Assembly (NCBI GenBank): GCA_018398765.1
Contig: JAHBMJ010002799.1
Span: 1 to 52,500 of the forward strand
Direction: 5' to 3'
From: Chromera velia
Lineage: Eukaryota; Sar; Chromeraceae
Length of the DNA stretch: 52,500 bases
The stretch's first letter is position 1, and each line of letters opens with the position of its first letter. Shown here in pieces: positions 1 through 12,252 of this stretch. Below the pieces are notes generated by a model, which worked only from the letters and a program-made list of their open reading frames with translations, was not told where the DNA came from and ran no database searches. The position numbers and the translations under genes are program-made.

Positions 1-544
1 AGACTCTCGAATAGGGGCACAGAGGAGTGGAAAGAGACTCTCGAATAGGGGCACAGAGGAGTGGAAAGAGACTCTCGAATAGGGGCACAGAGGAGTGGAA
101 AGAGACTCTCGAATAGGGGCACAGAGGAGTGGAAAGAGACTCTCGAATAGGGGCACAGAGGAGTGGAAAGAGACTCTCGAATAGGGGCACAGAGGAGTGG
201 AAAGAGACTCTCGAATAGGGGCACAGAGGAGTGGAAAGAGACTCTCGAATAGGGGCACAGAGGAGTGGAAAGAGACTCTCGAATAGGGGCACAGAGGAGT
301 GGAAAGAGACTCTCGAATAGGGGCACAGAGGAGTGGAAAGAGACTCTCGAATAGGGGCACAGAGGAGTGGAAAGAGACTCTCGAATAGGGGCACAGAGGA
401 GTGGAAAGAGACTCTCGAATAGGGGCACAGAGGAGTGGAAAGAGACTCTCGAATAGGGGCACAGTGGAGTGGAAAGAGACTCTCGAATAGGGGCACAAAG
501 GAGTGGAAAGAGACTCTCGAATAGGAGCACAGTGGAGAGGAAAG
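1..544. repeat. 34-bp satellite array, 16 copies
   Basis: A 34-base unit beginning agactctcgaatagg repeats head to tail from base 1, with copy starts at 1, 35, 69 and so on to 511. The first 13 copies are identical. The last three, starting at 443, 477 and 511, carry one to three substitutions, so the array ends in degenerate copies on the right. The left end runs off the window. The unit length is not a multiple of three and each unit holds a TAG in one frame, so it is not coding. Copies abut without spacers. Confidence 0.98.
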
Positions 545-1162
545 GGTGCGAAGGGGGGAGGAAGACCGAGGCTCACAGGAAAACACCATTGAGGAGGACC
601 GTGACTGGCCGAAAATATGGGTGCATCACAAGAAATAAGGGCTGGAAGTGAGAGACAATACGCAAGAGAAGAAAAGATGAATCGACAAAGAGCTTGGAAA
701 GGAGGAAGCGAAAAGAAAAGCGACAAACGCGACAAGTCTCTCTCCGAAGAAAGACATGCAGAGTTCGAGCGACACTCCCCCCACCCCGACTGACGTCCCA
801 CAACTCTGACTCTTCCATCAACAGACACTCCCTCAACTGATCGACAATCGGAATTCCTGCAGAGAGGCGAGGGCGGGGAACAAACGGAAAGAAGAGAAAT
901 TGGAAAATCTCATCTTTACTCAGATGACAAACATTATAAACATTCAAGGATCGAGTATACGTAGTCAATGCTGGTGCATCAGAAGAAGTACAATCTGTGT
1001 GAGATCCTCGTGTCCGACAAGAAGGTCCGTTGAAGCCGAGTTGGATCTCATCCATATCTAATGAGTGACGTGAATCATTCGAAAGGCAGGCCAGTCTTTT
1101 TTGTGTTCCTCTCCTCTCTCTTCTTCTTTTTGCGCTGCCTCTCGCAACAAAGACCCCCGGGA

Positions 1163-1198
<36 letters not shown>

Positions 1199-1620
1199 CC
1201 CTCCCGATCTCCCTCTGTCGGACCCTAACACTGACCCTCCCAGTCTTCGTGGAGCCTTCCGCGGATGTGTCCAGAAGGCCCGACAATCCCTGCAGCCAGA
1301 CAGCGTAAAGCAATAGAAGAGAAGACACGCATGCAAGCTCCAACAAAGTGCTTCTTGTCGGACGGTGGAGGAACATCTCGAAGGTGAGCCGGCAGTGTAG
1401 TGTTTCTGATGGTGTTGTGTCGAAATTTGGTGTATACGCGTAGACAGGTCCTTTCGGGCCCACCTGCTGTTTGGAGAGGTTCCTTGAGGAATTTGAGGGT
1501 GGTCTTGGTGGCAGTCAGACGGGAGAATGAAGCAGTCGTTCGTTCTCCCCCTGCACACACACGAGACAGAGGGGAAAGAAAAAAGCGACGTGACATTGTT
1601 GTTTTGAAGTGTCAAGGTAG
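545..1620. other. No supported gene; low-complexity flank
   Basis: Long open frames on the minus strand cover part of this stretch, but they run through a (TC)n(TG)n microsatellite near 1159-1198 and show no recognisable domain or consistent splice pattern. The minus-strand gene at 1621-2180 could be spliced into this region through a GTCAGT donor at about 1651, which would change only its C-terminus. Confidence 0.5.
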
Positions 1621-2180
1621 CTACGCTGGGTGAGCTGGACACCCGTTGGTTAACTGACCGAAGTACATCCCCGTGAGGTACTGGAGGTACTTACGAACCT
1701 CCTTGTCGGAGAAGAAGTCGTCAAGGAAGGTCTGCGCGTCTCGCGGAAGAAAATTCTGGTCGTATCTAAATGGCACAAGCTTCATGTCGTCCTGAAGTCC
1801 CCTGCAAGCAGCAGTCGTACCACAAAGATAATCACGCAAAAAAGAATGACATAAACCTGATCAAACGTGGAAGAATTGACATACAGGACACTCACCGACC
1901 ATTTAAACAACAGTTCTTGGTTTTCCTTTTTGTGAATCGGAGTGAACGGAACGTCATTCAAGTACTTGAAGGTGAATGCAGTAGGGGCCGCATCTTCCTC
2001 CTGAATTTTCATCGGAAACGAAACTTCCTTCTCCTTTTCTTCGGGAGGAGCTGGAGACTTCGGAGGAACAAGATTTGCCCCGCATTTCTTCTCTTTTTCT
2101 TCTAAGCTTGGCTTCTTGCTCTGCACAACGGGGGGGGGGGCTTCTTCCTGCTCCTCGAAGATCTCCGTGATCTGCACCAT
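1621..2180 (-). CDS. Hypothetical protein, two exons, 153 aa
   Basis: No family is recognised. The proposed exons are 2180-1900 and 1801-1621. The ATG is at 2178-2180; the first exon ends in phase 2 at a GTCGGT donor, and the acceptor GCAG before 1801 restores the frame (FKW/GLQDDMKL). The N-terminal half is acidic, lysine- and proline-rich and probably disordered. The C-terminal half is ordered-looking, with the segments KLVPFRYDQNFLPRDAQ and FLDDFFSDKEVRKYLQYL. The stop is TAG at 1621-1623. A second possible donor at about 1651 would join the gene to sequence near 1550 and give a different short tail. There is no signal peptide or membrane helix. It is transcribed away from the cathepsin C gene, with about 780 bases between the two start codons. 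The exon phasing and non-repetitive C-terminal half make a real gene likely, but its role is unknown. Confidence 0.45.
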
Positions 2181-2964
2181 CTCTACTCTTGTGCCCTCCT
2201 CTTTGCTGCGACAGACCAAGGGGCGACTGACTGGACTTTTGAAAGACTGTAGAGGGAACGGTCGACCTAATGTATATCGATCTGTGCTGTCATGTGATGT
2301 CAGACGGACCCCGTGTTCGATCGTTTCGAAATCGGAACTTTATGCATATGGGACTTCGATCTCAGTTTCTAGATCGATATATGTTTTTGTTGTTGTTAAT
2401 TATAATTCTTGCATGTTGCACGGCTTGTGTGTTGCTTTTCGTTCTCTTATCGTTCTCTTGTACGTACGCGGCGGCGACCCCCGCGTACCCAGCGCCCGCG
2501 CGCGCGCGCGTCTATGTTGTCCTTCCGGCTTCCGGGCGGGCCCGGCCGGCCCGCTTCGCGCATGCCCGTTCGTTCCGACTGGACCTCAGTTCGAGACTCC
2601 GCTACGCTCCGCTCGAACTGCCATCGAACTGCCACTACAATTTATATCGATATTAATATTAATACATGATGATGACGAATGCTCATCGATAAACGAATAT
2701 AAACGATGAACACACTCTGACCATCCACTCCCATTGAACGTATTTTGCTGTCCTGCTTTACAGTGTTGACACCCGTCCTCTGGCTGTCGCTCTTCTTGGC
2801 CTTTGTTGGCGTTCGAGGAGTGCCGTCTCATCGCGTATCCCACATAACATTGGTCGGTCGATCGGGCGAGCGAGGGACTTGGGCATCTGGTGGAGCCAGA
2901 ATAGGAGGGCTTGTGGGGTGACAGGTGGCTGGTATCGCAAGGAGCTCCGCAAAGCAAGCAGGCA
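2181..2964. promoter_or_regulatory. Divergent intergenic region, candidate promoters
   Basis: This lies between the starts of the minus-strand hypothetical gene and the plus-strand cathepsin C gene, so it should hold both promoters. It contains a CG-alternating tract at 2492-2512, a 9-base inverted repeat (cagttcgag / ctcgaactg) near 2586-2620, and an AT-rich stretch at 2640-2705. No TATA box or initiator could be assigned with confidence. Confidence 0.4.
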
Positions 2965-4344
2965 ATGTGGCTTGCTCGGGCTTTTTTGCGACCACTGCTT
3001 GTGGTTTCCGTGTTCTCTCTCTGGTCTAGTCCGAATGTTGTCGTCCGGGCGGATCTTCCCGTTCACTGCCTTCCTCCGGTTGTGAGGGGACAGTGGGAGC
3101 TCTCACTGGGCCCCACCAGTCCCAAACGTCAAGACTGTGGGCATCAGCACCCGGACTCTGAGGACTCGCAGCCACGCTTCGGTCAGGCAGCTGGGATCTA
3201 TGAAAGAGACGCCGAGACAGAAAGCAACAGCCTCAACTGAAACTCCAGCGGCATACCCGCAACTGTGTGTAGTCCGATCACTCTGCACAATCACAAAGCG
3301 AAAAAAAAGGAAGCCACCGGGTTCTCTCTGCTCCTGCTGTATTCCTGTGAGCACACAGGTGTTGCTCCTGTGTCGATAAACGGGAGTCTCTAAGTGATGG
3401 TCTTGCTTGCTGAGCTCTAAACCCTGCTTTCTTCTTTATTCCCGTTTTCCTGATCATCGATTTGCTCTCTTACCAACTCCCTCTGTCTCCCTGCGTCGAC
3501 TTGGCAATTGTTTTTCTGCAGATTGGCAGGTGATACAGAAAGCACGCATCAGTCTGTTCAAGGCGGTCAGTCTGCCTCCTCATGTTTTGTTGCGATTCTC
3601 CTCTTTTTTCCTAAGTTCTCTCGTTGTGTCTAGCACCATGACTCTCGACATGCCCTCGGAGCCGATCCGCATCGATCTTTGGTTTTCACTTTTGTATCTT
3701 CTTCTCTCGCTTCCCTAGTCTCTCGAAGTCCACAATAGAAGTGGGTCAACGCGTTCATCCCCGTGTTTTTGTGCAAGTTGCAGGGTCAAGCAACCCTCCA
3801 CGAGATCAAGGTGACAGTCGATGACAGCAACACAAAATCAACATCGTTCCTTAACAGCCAAGGAAGCGGGAGTGGAGAGGGAGGGGGCGAGTCCCAGCTG
3901 ATCTCTGCAGAGCCCGACCAGGCTGCCAAATGGACGATGGTGTATGACGAAGGCTTCGATTTCATTTCCAAGGGCCTCTCCTTTGCTGCATTCTTCCTCT
4001 TCAAAAAGAATCCAGGAACAGCTATGGCAATTGGAGATGAGTCAAAGGTGACTGCGGGTGCAGATGGTTGAGAACGGTCAAGTGAATGAATAGCTGATTG
4101 AGGAGACGTTCTTATTTCTCTTTTGGCCCAGGAAACAAGCAGAGTCAATGAAGCCATCACATTCTTTTGGCATCTTTCAGACCGTTTTGTTTGTGCTTCT
4201 ACTCTCCAAAAGCTCTTTTCTTTCTGGAATCGCCTCTCTTTCAGATGGAGTCTTCGGTTTTTTCTGTTTTCGTGTCATACGTCCTTCTTTCGATTCTCCT
4301 CTCTTTTACTTTACCGATGGACCCTCCCCCTCCCTCCCACTCCA

Positions 4345-4383
<39 letters not shown>

Positions 4384-6418
4384 CCGCACAGGACGCCCAG
4401 TCGATTTGCGACCGGACCCAGGTGGGATGGTACAGGGACAGTCAGACGGGTCTCTTCGGCTGTTTCATTGGCAAAAAGATAGCGGCAGAACAGGGAGGGA
4501 ACACGGAGGGGGCTCTACTGATAAGTGCGCCGCCCCCCCCCCCTTCTTCCTCTTTGCCTATCTCCGATGACATTCTTCCAGATACCGCACTCATATCAAA
4601 CCAGAGAGTTGTCAGAAGACACGAGGCAGGCTCCACAGACCCTACAGGGAAAGGAGGAGCGGGAGTGGGTGCAGATTCCCTCCCTCCTGCCCCTGCTCCC
4701 TGGGGCTCCCTCCCGGTTTCCCCCGATGCGCCTTTGTCCATGGAACAGTTGGAGAAAGCAGCAGAGAGTGTCAACAGACGTCCCTCGACTCAAACCTGGA
4801 GGGCCAGCGCGTACCCTTCGTTTGTTGGAATGTCCCTCCGGGAAGTCAACAGGCGGGCGGGTTTGCGAAGGGGGCCTCGGTGGGTGGAGGGCCCACTCCA
4901 GGAACAGTTCGCCGGGGCCCTTAAGAAGCCTTCTCTTTCTCTACTGGCTTCCTCTAACGCCAATTTGCAAGACACTTTTTCAGACCCTCTCCCTGCCTCT
5001 TGGGACTGGCGGAATGTCAAAGGAAAGAATTTTGTTCCAGACCCAATGGATCAAGGGGACTGTGGATCTTGCTATCTCGTCTCAACAATCCAGATGCTCA
5101 CTGCGAGGTTTGTGTGGTAAAGGGTCGGCGGGGGGGGGGGCGAAATTAGAGGAGTGGACACAGAAAGACCGCGAGTCTTTTTTTATCCGATCATTTGAAT
5201 CGTTTTGGATCGTTGCATTCACGTGCTTTCTCTGCAGCGGGAAAAGGGCCACGAAAACGCATGCACAGGCCACAAAACCTCATCTATCCAGGGCCTTTTC
5301 CATCTTCTACCATCTCATATTCACTCAAACGGGATGAACTAGGGAATCGATCAAGAAAAAGGCGGATGGAGAGTGATTCGCAATCGGACGATTCGACTCC
5401 CTTAACAGCCATCCACTTCTTTGTGTGCGTATCCCTCTCCCTGAGTGCAGGAAAAGAATTCTTCTCGACGACCCGAAAGCTGAGGCTTTCTCCACACGCT
5501 TTCCGCTTGCCTGCTCGGAGTATAACCAGGGATGCAAGGGAGGCTACCCTTACCTGGTGCGTCAGTGAACCCACGTCTCCCTCTTTCTTCTCTGTTTCTC
5601 CCTCAGCCCCCCTCCCCCCCCCTCTCTCCCTCCCCTCGTGTCTGTGTGCGTGTGTGTGTGTGTGTGTGTATGTGTGTGTGTGCGTGTGTGTGTGTGTGCG
5701 TGTGCCTGAAATAGGAAGTATGAGTTCCTACCCCCATCATAACAAAAAATGCATCATCACTCCCCCCCTCCCCTGAGATTTCTCCATCCTCGAATCCCTC
5801 TTTCCATCTTCTTGCGACGTGCTTTACGACGACGTTCTAGTATCCTCGTGCCACTTACAAAAACTCAAATTGGGGGGGAAAGAAAAAATGCAGTTCCTTC
5901 CACTCTGCACTCGTGGCTCCCCCCCTGACCGAATCAATTCCCCTGCTTAATTTCGTTTACTTACACCCATAGGCCGCCAAGTGGATTCACGCATTCATTC
6001 TCTGTATGTATTGAATGAATGAATGAATGAATGAATGTTGCACCTATAGGCCGCCAAGTGGATTCATGAAGTCGGCCTGGTCCCTGAACGGTGCGGGTCG
6101 TACTCCCCTGATGACTCCTCCTGCTCGGTCCGTCTCCATCTCCATCTCTATCTTTCTCCCTGCGTGTGTGTGATTCGTGCTCGTAGAGTAAAAAGAGCCG
6201 GAGGTTTGTTGATGTGCAACCGCCCTTCCGCCCGTCTGTCTCTCTGATAGTTTCCTCAATCAATTGTCGCCTCGATCGATGCATGAGCTCTCTTTGTGAT
6301 GGGATATGTGCGCGCTTTTCTCTCCCTCTTCGTCTCTCTCTCTCTCTCTTTCTCTTTCTCTGTCTGTCTCTTCTGTCTCTCCCTCACTCTTCTTCTCTCT
6401 TCTCATCTCTCTCTGGCG

Positions 6419-6449
<31 letters not shown>

Positions 6450-7665
6450 TTCTTTCTTTCTTTCTTTTCTTTCTTTTCTTTCTTTTCTTTCTTTTCTTTC
6501 TTTTCTTTGTTTTCTTTCTTTTCTTTCTTTCTTTTCTTTCTTTCTTTCTTTTCTTTCTTTCTTTTCTTTCTTTCTTTTCTTTCTTTCTTTTCTTTCTTTC
6601 TTTTCTGTGCGTGTGTCAGCCTGTGCATGTGTGTGAAAGTGAGTGTCTCTGTGTGCAGCTGCAATGCGACCCCAAATCCATCTCGGAAAAATGGACTGTG
6701 GGGTCCTATTCGTACACGGGGGGATTCTATGGTGCAACCAACGAAGAGAATCTGATGAGAGAAGTCAAGAAGTGAGTCCAGTCCCTTCGTCTGGCATCTG
6801 TTCTCTCGTACTCATTGGGCCTCTCTTGTCTCCTTCAGCTCTCTTTCTCTCCTTTTCCCTTTATTCCTTCTGCCCGTCTTCTTCATTGTCTCTCTCTCTC
6901 TCTCTCTGCAGCAACGGGCCTGTGACCGTGGCGATGGAACCCGACACCGACTTCATGCTGTACGCCTCCGGAGTCTACAAGAGCGTTCCCATCAAACATG
7001 CAGAGTGGGAAAAGGTGATTCGACGATCGTCCGGCCGGGGGGGGGCTTAGTTGTCTTGCTGCACGTGCTGCACGTTGTCTGTCTGTTCTCGATGCATTAA
7101 TTGTCATTACAAACGCATGCACGCACATCAAACATGCATGCACGCTTAGACATCGCATGGGAACACCTGCCGAGGTGGATAGAGGGCGGGTCTGTGTGGA
7201 GGATTGCCTCTCTCTCGGAGATGTGGGCGGCTTTGGGTGCTGAGGGCGGGGTAGAATGTTGGGTTGGAGGTGCGAAAATAACAGTGTGAGCCTGCGCCTG
7301 TGAGCGCGAAAGAAAGAGAAAGCTTCTGTGATTCCGAATACGTTCTTCGCACAGGTTGACCACGCCGTCCTTCTTGTTGGTTGGGGTGAAACAACAGCCT
7401 CGGAGCTGTCGGCCTCCGATATGGGGGGAATCCTGGACGGTTTCACGTCAGTCCGCTTCCTTCCTGTCGTCGTCCTTTTTTGCTTTATTTGCCTCGCCGT
7501 GTTTCCTCCATGTTGCCGTTTTTTTTTCTCATCGCCCTGTTGGATTTTCTTTTCTGCTGCCTCTATGTCCTAGTGACCGCCTTGCAAGGGAAGCTTGAGA
7601 TAAAGATGCGCGCCCTGGGCGCCCCTCCTCCCTCGCGGAGGAGATGGCTATGACCGACTCTTGTG

Positions 7666-7734
<69 letters not shown>

Positions 7735-8329
7735 TTGCCTGTCGGCCTGTGAAAGCTGCACCAGAAAGCAAAAAAATGTCTATGCCTTCCTCTCTCTCTC
7801 TTCCTACCCATTTGTTCTTTTTCCTCTGTCCGGATTTTCCCAACATTTCATCGACGGACTCTCTGCTCTTCCGTCTCTTCTTCGCTCCCATTCTCACGTA
7901 TTCGATTCCGTTGGTCGCTTGTCGAATTTTTGGGGAAAAGAGAGAGAATTTACGTTTTGAAAGTCCACTTAAGTTCGGTCACCATGCAGAGAGAAGAGAG
8001 CTACTCCCACTTGATTCACACACCAGTGAAGTAAAGAATCAATCTAGCAGGCAGAAATTGATTGATTGGGTCTTTAGACAACCAAAGTTGGATTGGCTGT
8101 CCGTCCATCAAATGAACTAAAAAAAATCTGATGCAGCGCGCCCTTCAGTAGCGACTCTTCTGAGGCCGACAAGAAGGCAAAGGAGGAGAAAAAAAAGGAT
8201 GTGATCAAGTACTGGATCGTTCAGGTCAGTCAGCGGACATTGTTTTTTTTTTCTCTTAATTCTTTTCTTCTCACCTCTGCGTTGAAGCAAAGGAAAGAAA
8301 AATCCAGGCAGACAGAGAGACAGACAGAC

Positions 8330-8360
<31 letters not shown>

Positions 8361-9882
8361 AAAAAAGAACGATAGGAGGGAACGAAGGAAGTACATAGAG
8401 ACGGAAAAGCGAGAAAGCCAATGACTCCTCAATGTTGACCTCAACTTCTTTTTACCCCTCCATCCCTGTCCGTGTCTGTCTTCCCTCTCTTTTTCTCCCC
8501 GAGCCCCCCACTGTAATTCCTCTCTCTCCTCTGCATGCATCTGAATTCCCCTCTCTCCCCGAGTTTGCAGTCCGGACGCATGAGCGTGTTTGTGGGAGGT
8601 TCCGCTGTCATGTCTGCTTTCTTGTCCGGCTCGTGGAGGGGAAAGCGATGTATGTGATCGTTGGGGGATCTGCAAAGATACCAGCCTGTGTATGCGCATG
8701 CGTCAAGTCAAGTCGAGTCCACCCGTGATGCTGCACGGTGACATGGGGCATTGCACTCGCACGCAGAGATGGATTGATTGCACGAGTACAGATCTGTCTG
8801 TGCCCGCATATGCATCCGTGGTTTTCTTTTTACGCCGCTATTCTGTTTTTCTTTTGGCCGTTCGCGCGTGTTTGACTGCATTCATTGCCTTTCTGCGTTG
8901 ATTGCAGAACTCTTGGGGAGCTGGCTGGGGTGAGGGTGGCTTCTTTCGAATCCAAAGAGGTCAGAACGAGCTGGGGATCGAGGCTGAGGGCGTGGGGGCA
9001 ACGCTGAAGAAGGAAGCAGGGTCGGCATCTGAGTTCGGACAGGTACAGGAGGGACTGGTTCTGACTACCCAACAGTCTGGCTGGACAGGAGACAATGCCG
9101 GAAGCTTCGACTTGGAGTACCTCTCTGTAAGTTGTCTTTCTTCTTAGTTGTTGTCTTTTCGACATTTCTTGGTGTTGGCTGTCGGTGCCTGTTTCTTCGC
9201 CGCGTCCTTCAAGTTTGGGGTGTCAGGCATTGGCCCTTCTTTCATGCGTGTCCCTCCCTCCTCTTTTTTTGGGGGGGGGGCTTTTCCTGGCTTGTTTGCG
9301 GGCGTTTGGGTGGTTGGGAGTGTTTCCTTCGATCGTTTAAGAAAGAACACTAGCCGGACGATCGTGAAGATGCTCAGAAGGATCTGGAGAGTTTGGCAGA
9401 CAATTAAAGAGACAGCCGCGAGGCCAAGTGGCCAGAGAGGCTGACAAAGAAAAGGACTGTTTTTGAAATCAGCGGCGTGAGCCGCAGAGAAGGAGGGAGT
9501 TGGGGAGTTAACTAGAAATGAGAGTCCTGCGCGGCACCCGTCGCGAGAGGGATTGATTTTGATACGGGTGGCTTTGCACGTCGATCTGTCGAATCAAGCG
9601 GCGCCTTTTCTTATCATTTGTTTCCTTTCGTTTGAGTTAACTTTCCTTCTGTCCTTTCCTGTCACTGCATGCTGCCTGCCTGTCTTTCTTTGCCCTGCAT
9701 GCCATCACATGCAGACGGTGCGTCGTCAGTCGGAGAATGAGGGTGAGGGTCTGGTTGCTGAGGGTGTTAGCGACATTTTGGGGGGGCAGGTGAAGGCTTC
9801 TGCAGGAGGTGGGGGGTCAGATTCTGTTGGTCTGGACCCTGCATCCGTTGTTGCCGGGAGCTTGGAGGGGTCGGGGACCTGA
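2965..9882 (+). CDS. Cathepsin C / dipeptidyl peptidase I, 12 exons, 735 aa
   Basis: Papain-family (C1A) cysteine protease that removes N-terminal dipeptides in lysosome-like or secretory compartments. Exons: 2965-3181, 3522-3565, 3784-4047, 4392-5107, 5451-5556, 6050-6127, 6659-6771, 6912-7014, 7355-7446, 8137-8224, 8908-9126, 9715-9882. All phases agree and the stop is TGA. Residues 1-29 form a signal peptide. Asp30 then opens the exclusion domain (DLPVHC), matching the Asp that in cathepsin C binds the substrate amino terminus. The exclusion domain continues through KWTMVYDEGFDF and ends at FGCFIGKK (about 206). A Pro/Ser-rich linker and propeptide run to about 370. The protease domain starts near LPASWDWRNV. 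Gln396, Cys402 (DQGDCGSCY), His550 (VDHAVLLVGWG) and Asn608 (NSWGAGWG) form the active site. A tail of about 100 residues follows the usual end. At 735 aa it is longer than animal enzymes (about 460) and nearer apicomplexan DPAPs. Confidence 0.93.
4345..4383. repeat. (TCTG)n microsatellite, cathepsin C intron 3
   Basis: About ten TCTG units lie directly before the acceptor of exon 4 and form part of its polypyrimidine tract. Confidence 0.95.
5640..5704. repeat. (TG)n microsatellite, cathepsin C intron 5
   Basis: TG-rich run interrupted by TGCG and TATG, within the 493-base fifth intron. Confidence 0.95.
5964..6068 (+). repeat. Duplicated 3' splice site and exon 6 start
   Basis: 28 bases at 5964-5991 (cacccataggccgccaag...) recur at 6041-6068 with two differences, 77 bases apart, separated by a (TGAA)n tract at 6012-6037. 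The second copy is the true acceptor (TATAG before 6050) and first codons of exon 6 (AAKWIH). The first copy has its own AG in the same phase. Splicing there would read AAKWIH and then reach TGA after about eight more codons. Confidence 0.85.
6420..6604 (+). repeat. Long TTTC/TTTTC polypyrimidine tract, intron 6
   Basis: About 185 bases of almost pure pyrimidine built from ctttc and cttttc units on the coding strand of cathepsin C, starting about 55 bases upstream of the exon 7 acceptor. Open frames that cross it on both strands are repeat artefacts. Confidence 0.97.
7671..7733. repeat. (TC)n(TG)n microsatellite, intron 9
   Basis: A TC run followed directly by a TG run, ending in a GTAG, inside the 690-base ninth intron of the cathepsin C gene. 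Confidence 0.95.
8327..8361. repeat. (GAAA)n microsatellite, intron 10
   Basis: Seven or more GAAA units following a CAGA-rich stretch, within cathepsin C intron 10. Confidence 0.95.
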
Positions 9883-10218
9883 GGGAACGCGTGGGTTGGG
9901 ACGGGGTGGGTCGGTGGGGGGTTTTCCGTTGGATCTTTTGTTCTTGTTCTTGTTCATTTGTATGATTTCATCAATTCGGTTTTCGCACTCTGGCGCGATT
10001 TCCCTGGGTGCCGCTGCTCATTGCATTAGTTAGTCCATTCCCTTAATTTCCTTCCATTCCCCTTTCACGCCTCCGTTCTCATTTTTATCTTTCCATTTTC
10101 GGTTCTTTTCGTTCTCTAAGCAATCCAGACAGGTGGCGTTCCAAAACACTTCAAAATTCTCGGTGCATGAAAAAGTGCTTGGACTTTTCTTCTTTTCTCC
10201 TAATTCGAAAGAGAGGAA

Positions 10219-10285
10219 GAAATGGAGAAAGAAAGATAGACAGACAGACAGATAGACAGACACACAGACAGACAGACAGACAGAA
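10219..10285. repeat. (CAGA)n/(GATA) microsatellite
   Basis: Tetranucleotide repeat of CAGA with a few TAGA and CACA variants. Confidence 0.95.
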
Positions 10286-12252
10286 ATTGGTCTCCAAGTA
10301 TTGCTCTCGCAGCAGTTGCCAGGGAGAGGTAGTAGGGGAGATGTCCTCCCGACAAGTTTGTATGCGGGAAAAAGAATAATGGAAGAAGGTAAGCAAAAAG
10401 GAATAAGACGAAATGTGGAAACGGCCCCGACCCCCCACCTCATTTTCGCCTCTGGGAGGACCGACGGGCAGGCAGACAAGCTTGCAGATGTTTCGAAGAA
10501 CAGAGAATTTCTTCTCTCTTGTCGTCTCATCTCCTCAACAAAGTCATTCAACGCAACTCGAGAGCGTCCGGGCATTGACCAGACCAGAAGGTCGGAAGAA
10601 AAACAAGGACACAGAGGAAGAAGAAGAAGGCAAAAGGCAATTTCATCCTTCACCCCACGGCTTGCGTGACCGAAACAATTAAGGGAATGACAGGAATTGA
10701 ATGATGATGTGGTCAACAGACAGCCATTGCATGCACGGCAGCATAAACGATCGATCGATCGATCGAAGGCCGGAAGGATGGAGGGAAGGAATGCTTCTTC
10801 GCTCTTCCTTCATGCGTGCCGTACGTGTCAATCCTGCCTGATTCGTTGTTCCCCTCCCTCCCTTCCACACACGCATGCGTAGGATAACACCATGCACATA
10901 CAGGGCACGTGTGTGTGTGACGTTATTTTTCTCTTTCTCCCTTTGTCTTTCGACGGGTCTCTCTCTCTTGGATGCTCCTGACATGATCCTCTGCACCACG
11001 CGGAGGCGCAAAGGCAGGCATGCAGGAAGCTTACTGCAGCAGAGAGAAGAAAAGAGAGATAGGAGAAAAAGGAGTCGTGCAAAGAGCACTGAGGTTTCGT
11101 TTGAAGAAACGAGCCCGTGTGGGGGTGAGGGTTGAAGCGGACTCTATGGACATGGAAGGTCGAGGGACACATGCATCGATCAAAGCCACGCGTCAATCAG
11201 AACAAGGTGAAAACAATTTTTGCTTTCCTCTACTTCTTGCTGTCTGTTTCCTCTTCTTTTGGTTTTCATGGTACTTGCACGGCGCTTCAATCTGAAAAGG
11301 AACACGTACATCGACCCTAGAAGTGACCTTGGATTACCGGCCATGGATGGTCCCCCTCAAGATGGTTAGTGCTGGCCTAAATAATTCAAATTCACTGTAC
11401 TATTCACAGCTAGGCTAGCATAACGGGACTCATGGTATTGAAGTTCTGTCACATACCGTTCGTACTTCTTTACAGCTTTCCTTACAGAAGTCTACTGACT
11501 GATTTCAGACTGAAATGCATCAGCTGCATGTATGCGCATATCAGACTGAACAGCCTGAGCATGCATGAATACGCGTACGCTCGGCAATGAGTCGGCATGC
11601 GCGCGAACCTTAGGCTTGCCTGACATTAATTTTACTTCACAATACAACGGCTACTGTAGACAGCTTCTAAGATAAGTTTAAGATGCTGGTCATTGCTTGA
11701 TCTATTACTTGATTTTCTTGTTTATTTTTTTATGTATGGATTATATCTGGGATTATATGAAATTCACTAGTCCAGTTGGTCATGACTGAGGGGTAAGAAG
11801 TACTTAGCAAATGCCGAAGAAGGCATTCGGATGGAAGAGCGTCAAGTATGAGGTCGCATGAGAGAGAGAGCTAGCAGCGAAAGCAGTAACCAGGACAGAA
11901 GGAAGAGATGAAAGACGTATAGGCCAGACGCTAGGAACAAACTTTAAGTCAATGCCCCCCCACTAGTCCAGTTCCTAGAGTGTGTTCAAACTTATGTATG
12001 AAGTACTGCCAGTATAGTTTTATCTAATTTTTAAAAAAGTTTTACTTTTTTAAAGTAGGTTTTAGCCTATAGTAATTAGTCCTCTGGACTAGCCTCCGGA
12101 CACTATCTAAGACACTATAACCCTAATCATAAATTTATAATCCTAACTAGAATCCTAATCTAATTATCATATTATTCACTTAAAATTTTATAATGATTGC
12201 AAGATAATCCCTCGGATAATTCCTTTAATTTTTTCTTGCAGATAACAAAGCA

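Noticed and set aside
1..544. CRISPR-like array
   Set aside because: Units are contiguous with no unique spacers; this is a satellite.
573..1642. Long minus-strand open frames of up to 296 codons
   Set aside because: They cross a TC/TG microsatellite, show Arg/Thr-rich repeats and have no domain or coherent splicing.
6260..6775. Several 100-160-codon frames rich in Phe/Leu/Ser or Lys/Glu
   Set aside because: Products of translating the TTTC/TTTTC tract in cathepsin C intron 6; only the end of one frame is real, as exon 7.
10030..10716. 228-codon minus-strand frame
   Set aside because: Centre is a CAGA repeat read as Val/Cys/Leu/Ser; no conserved motif and no splice partner.
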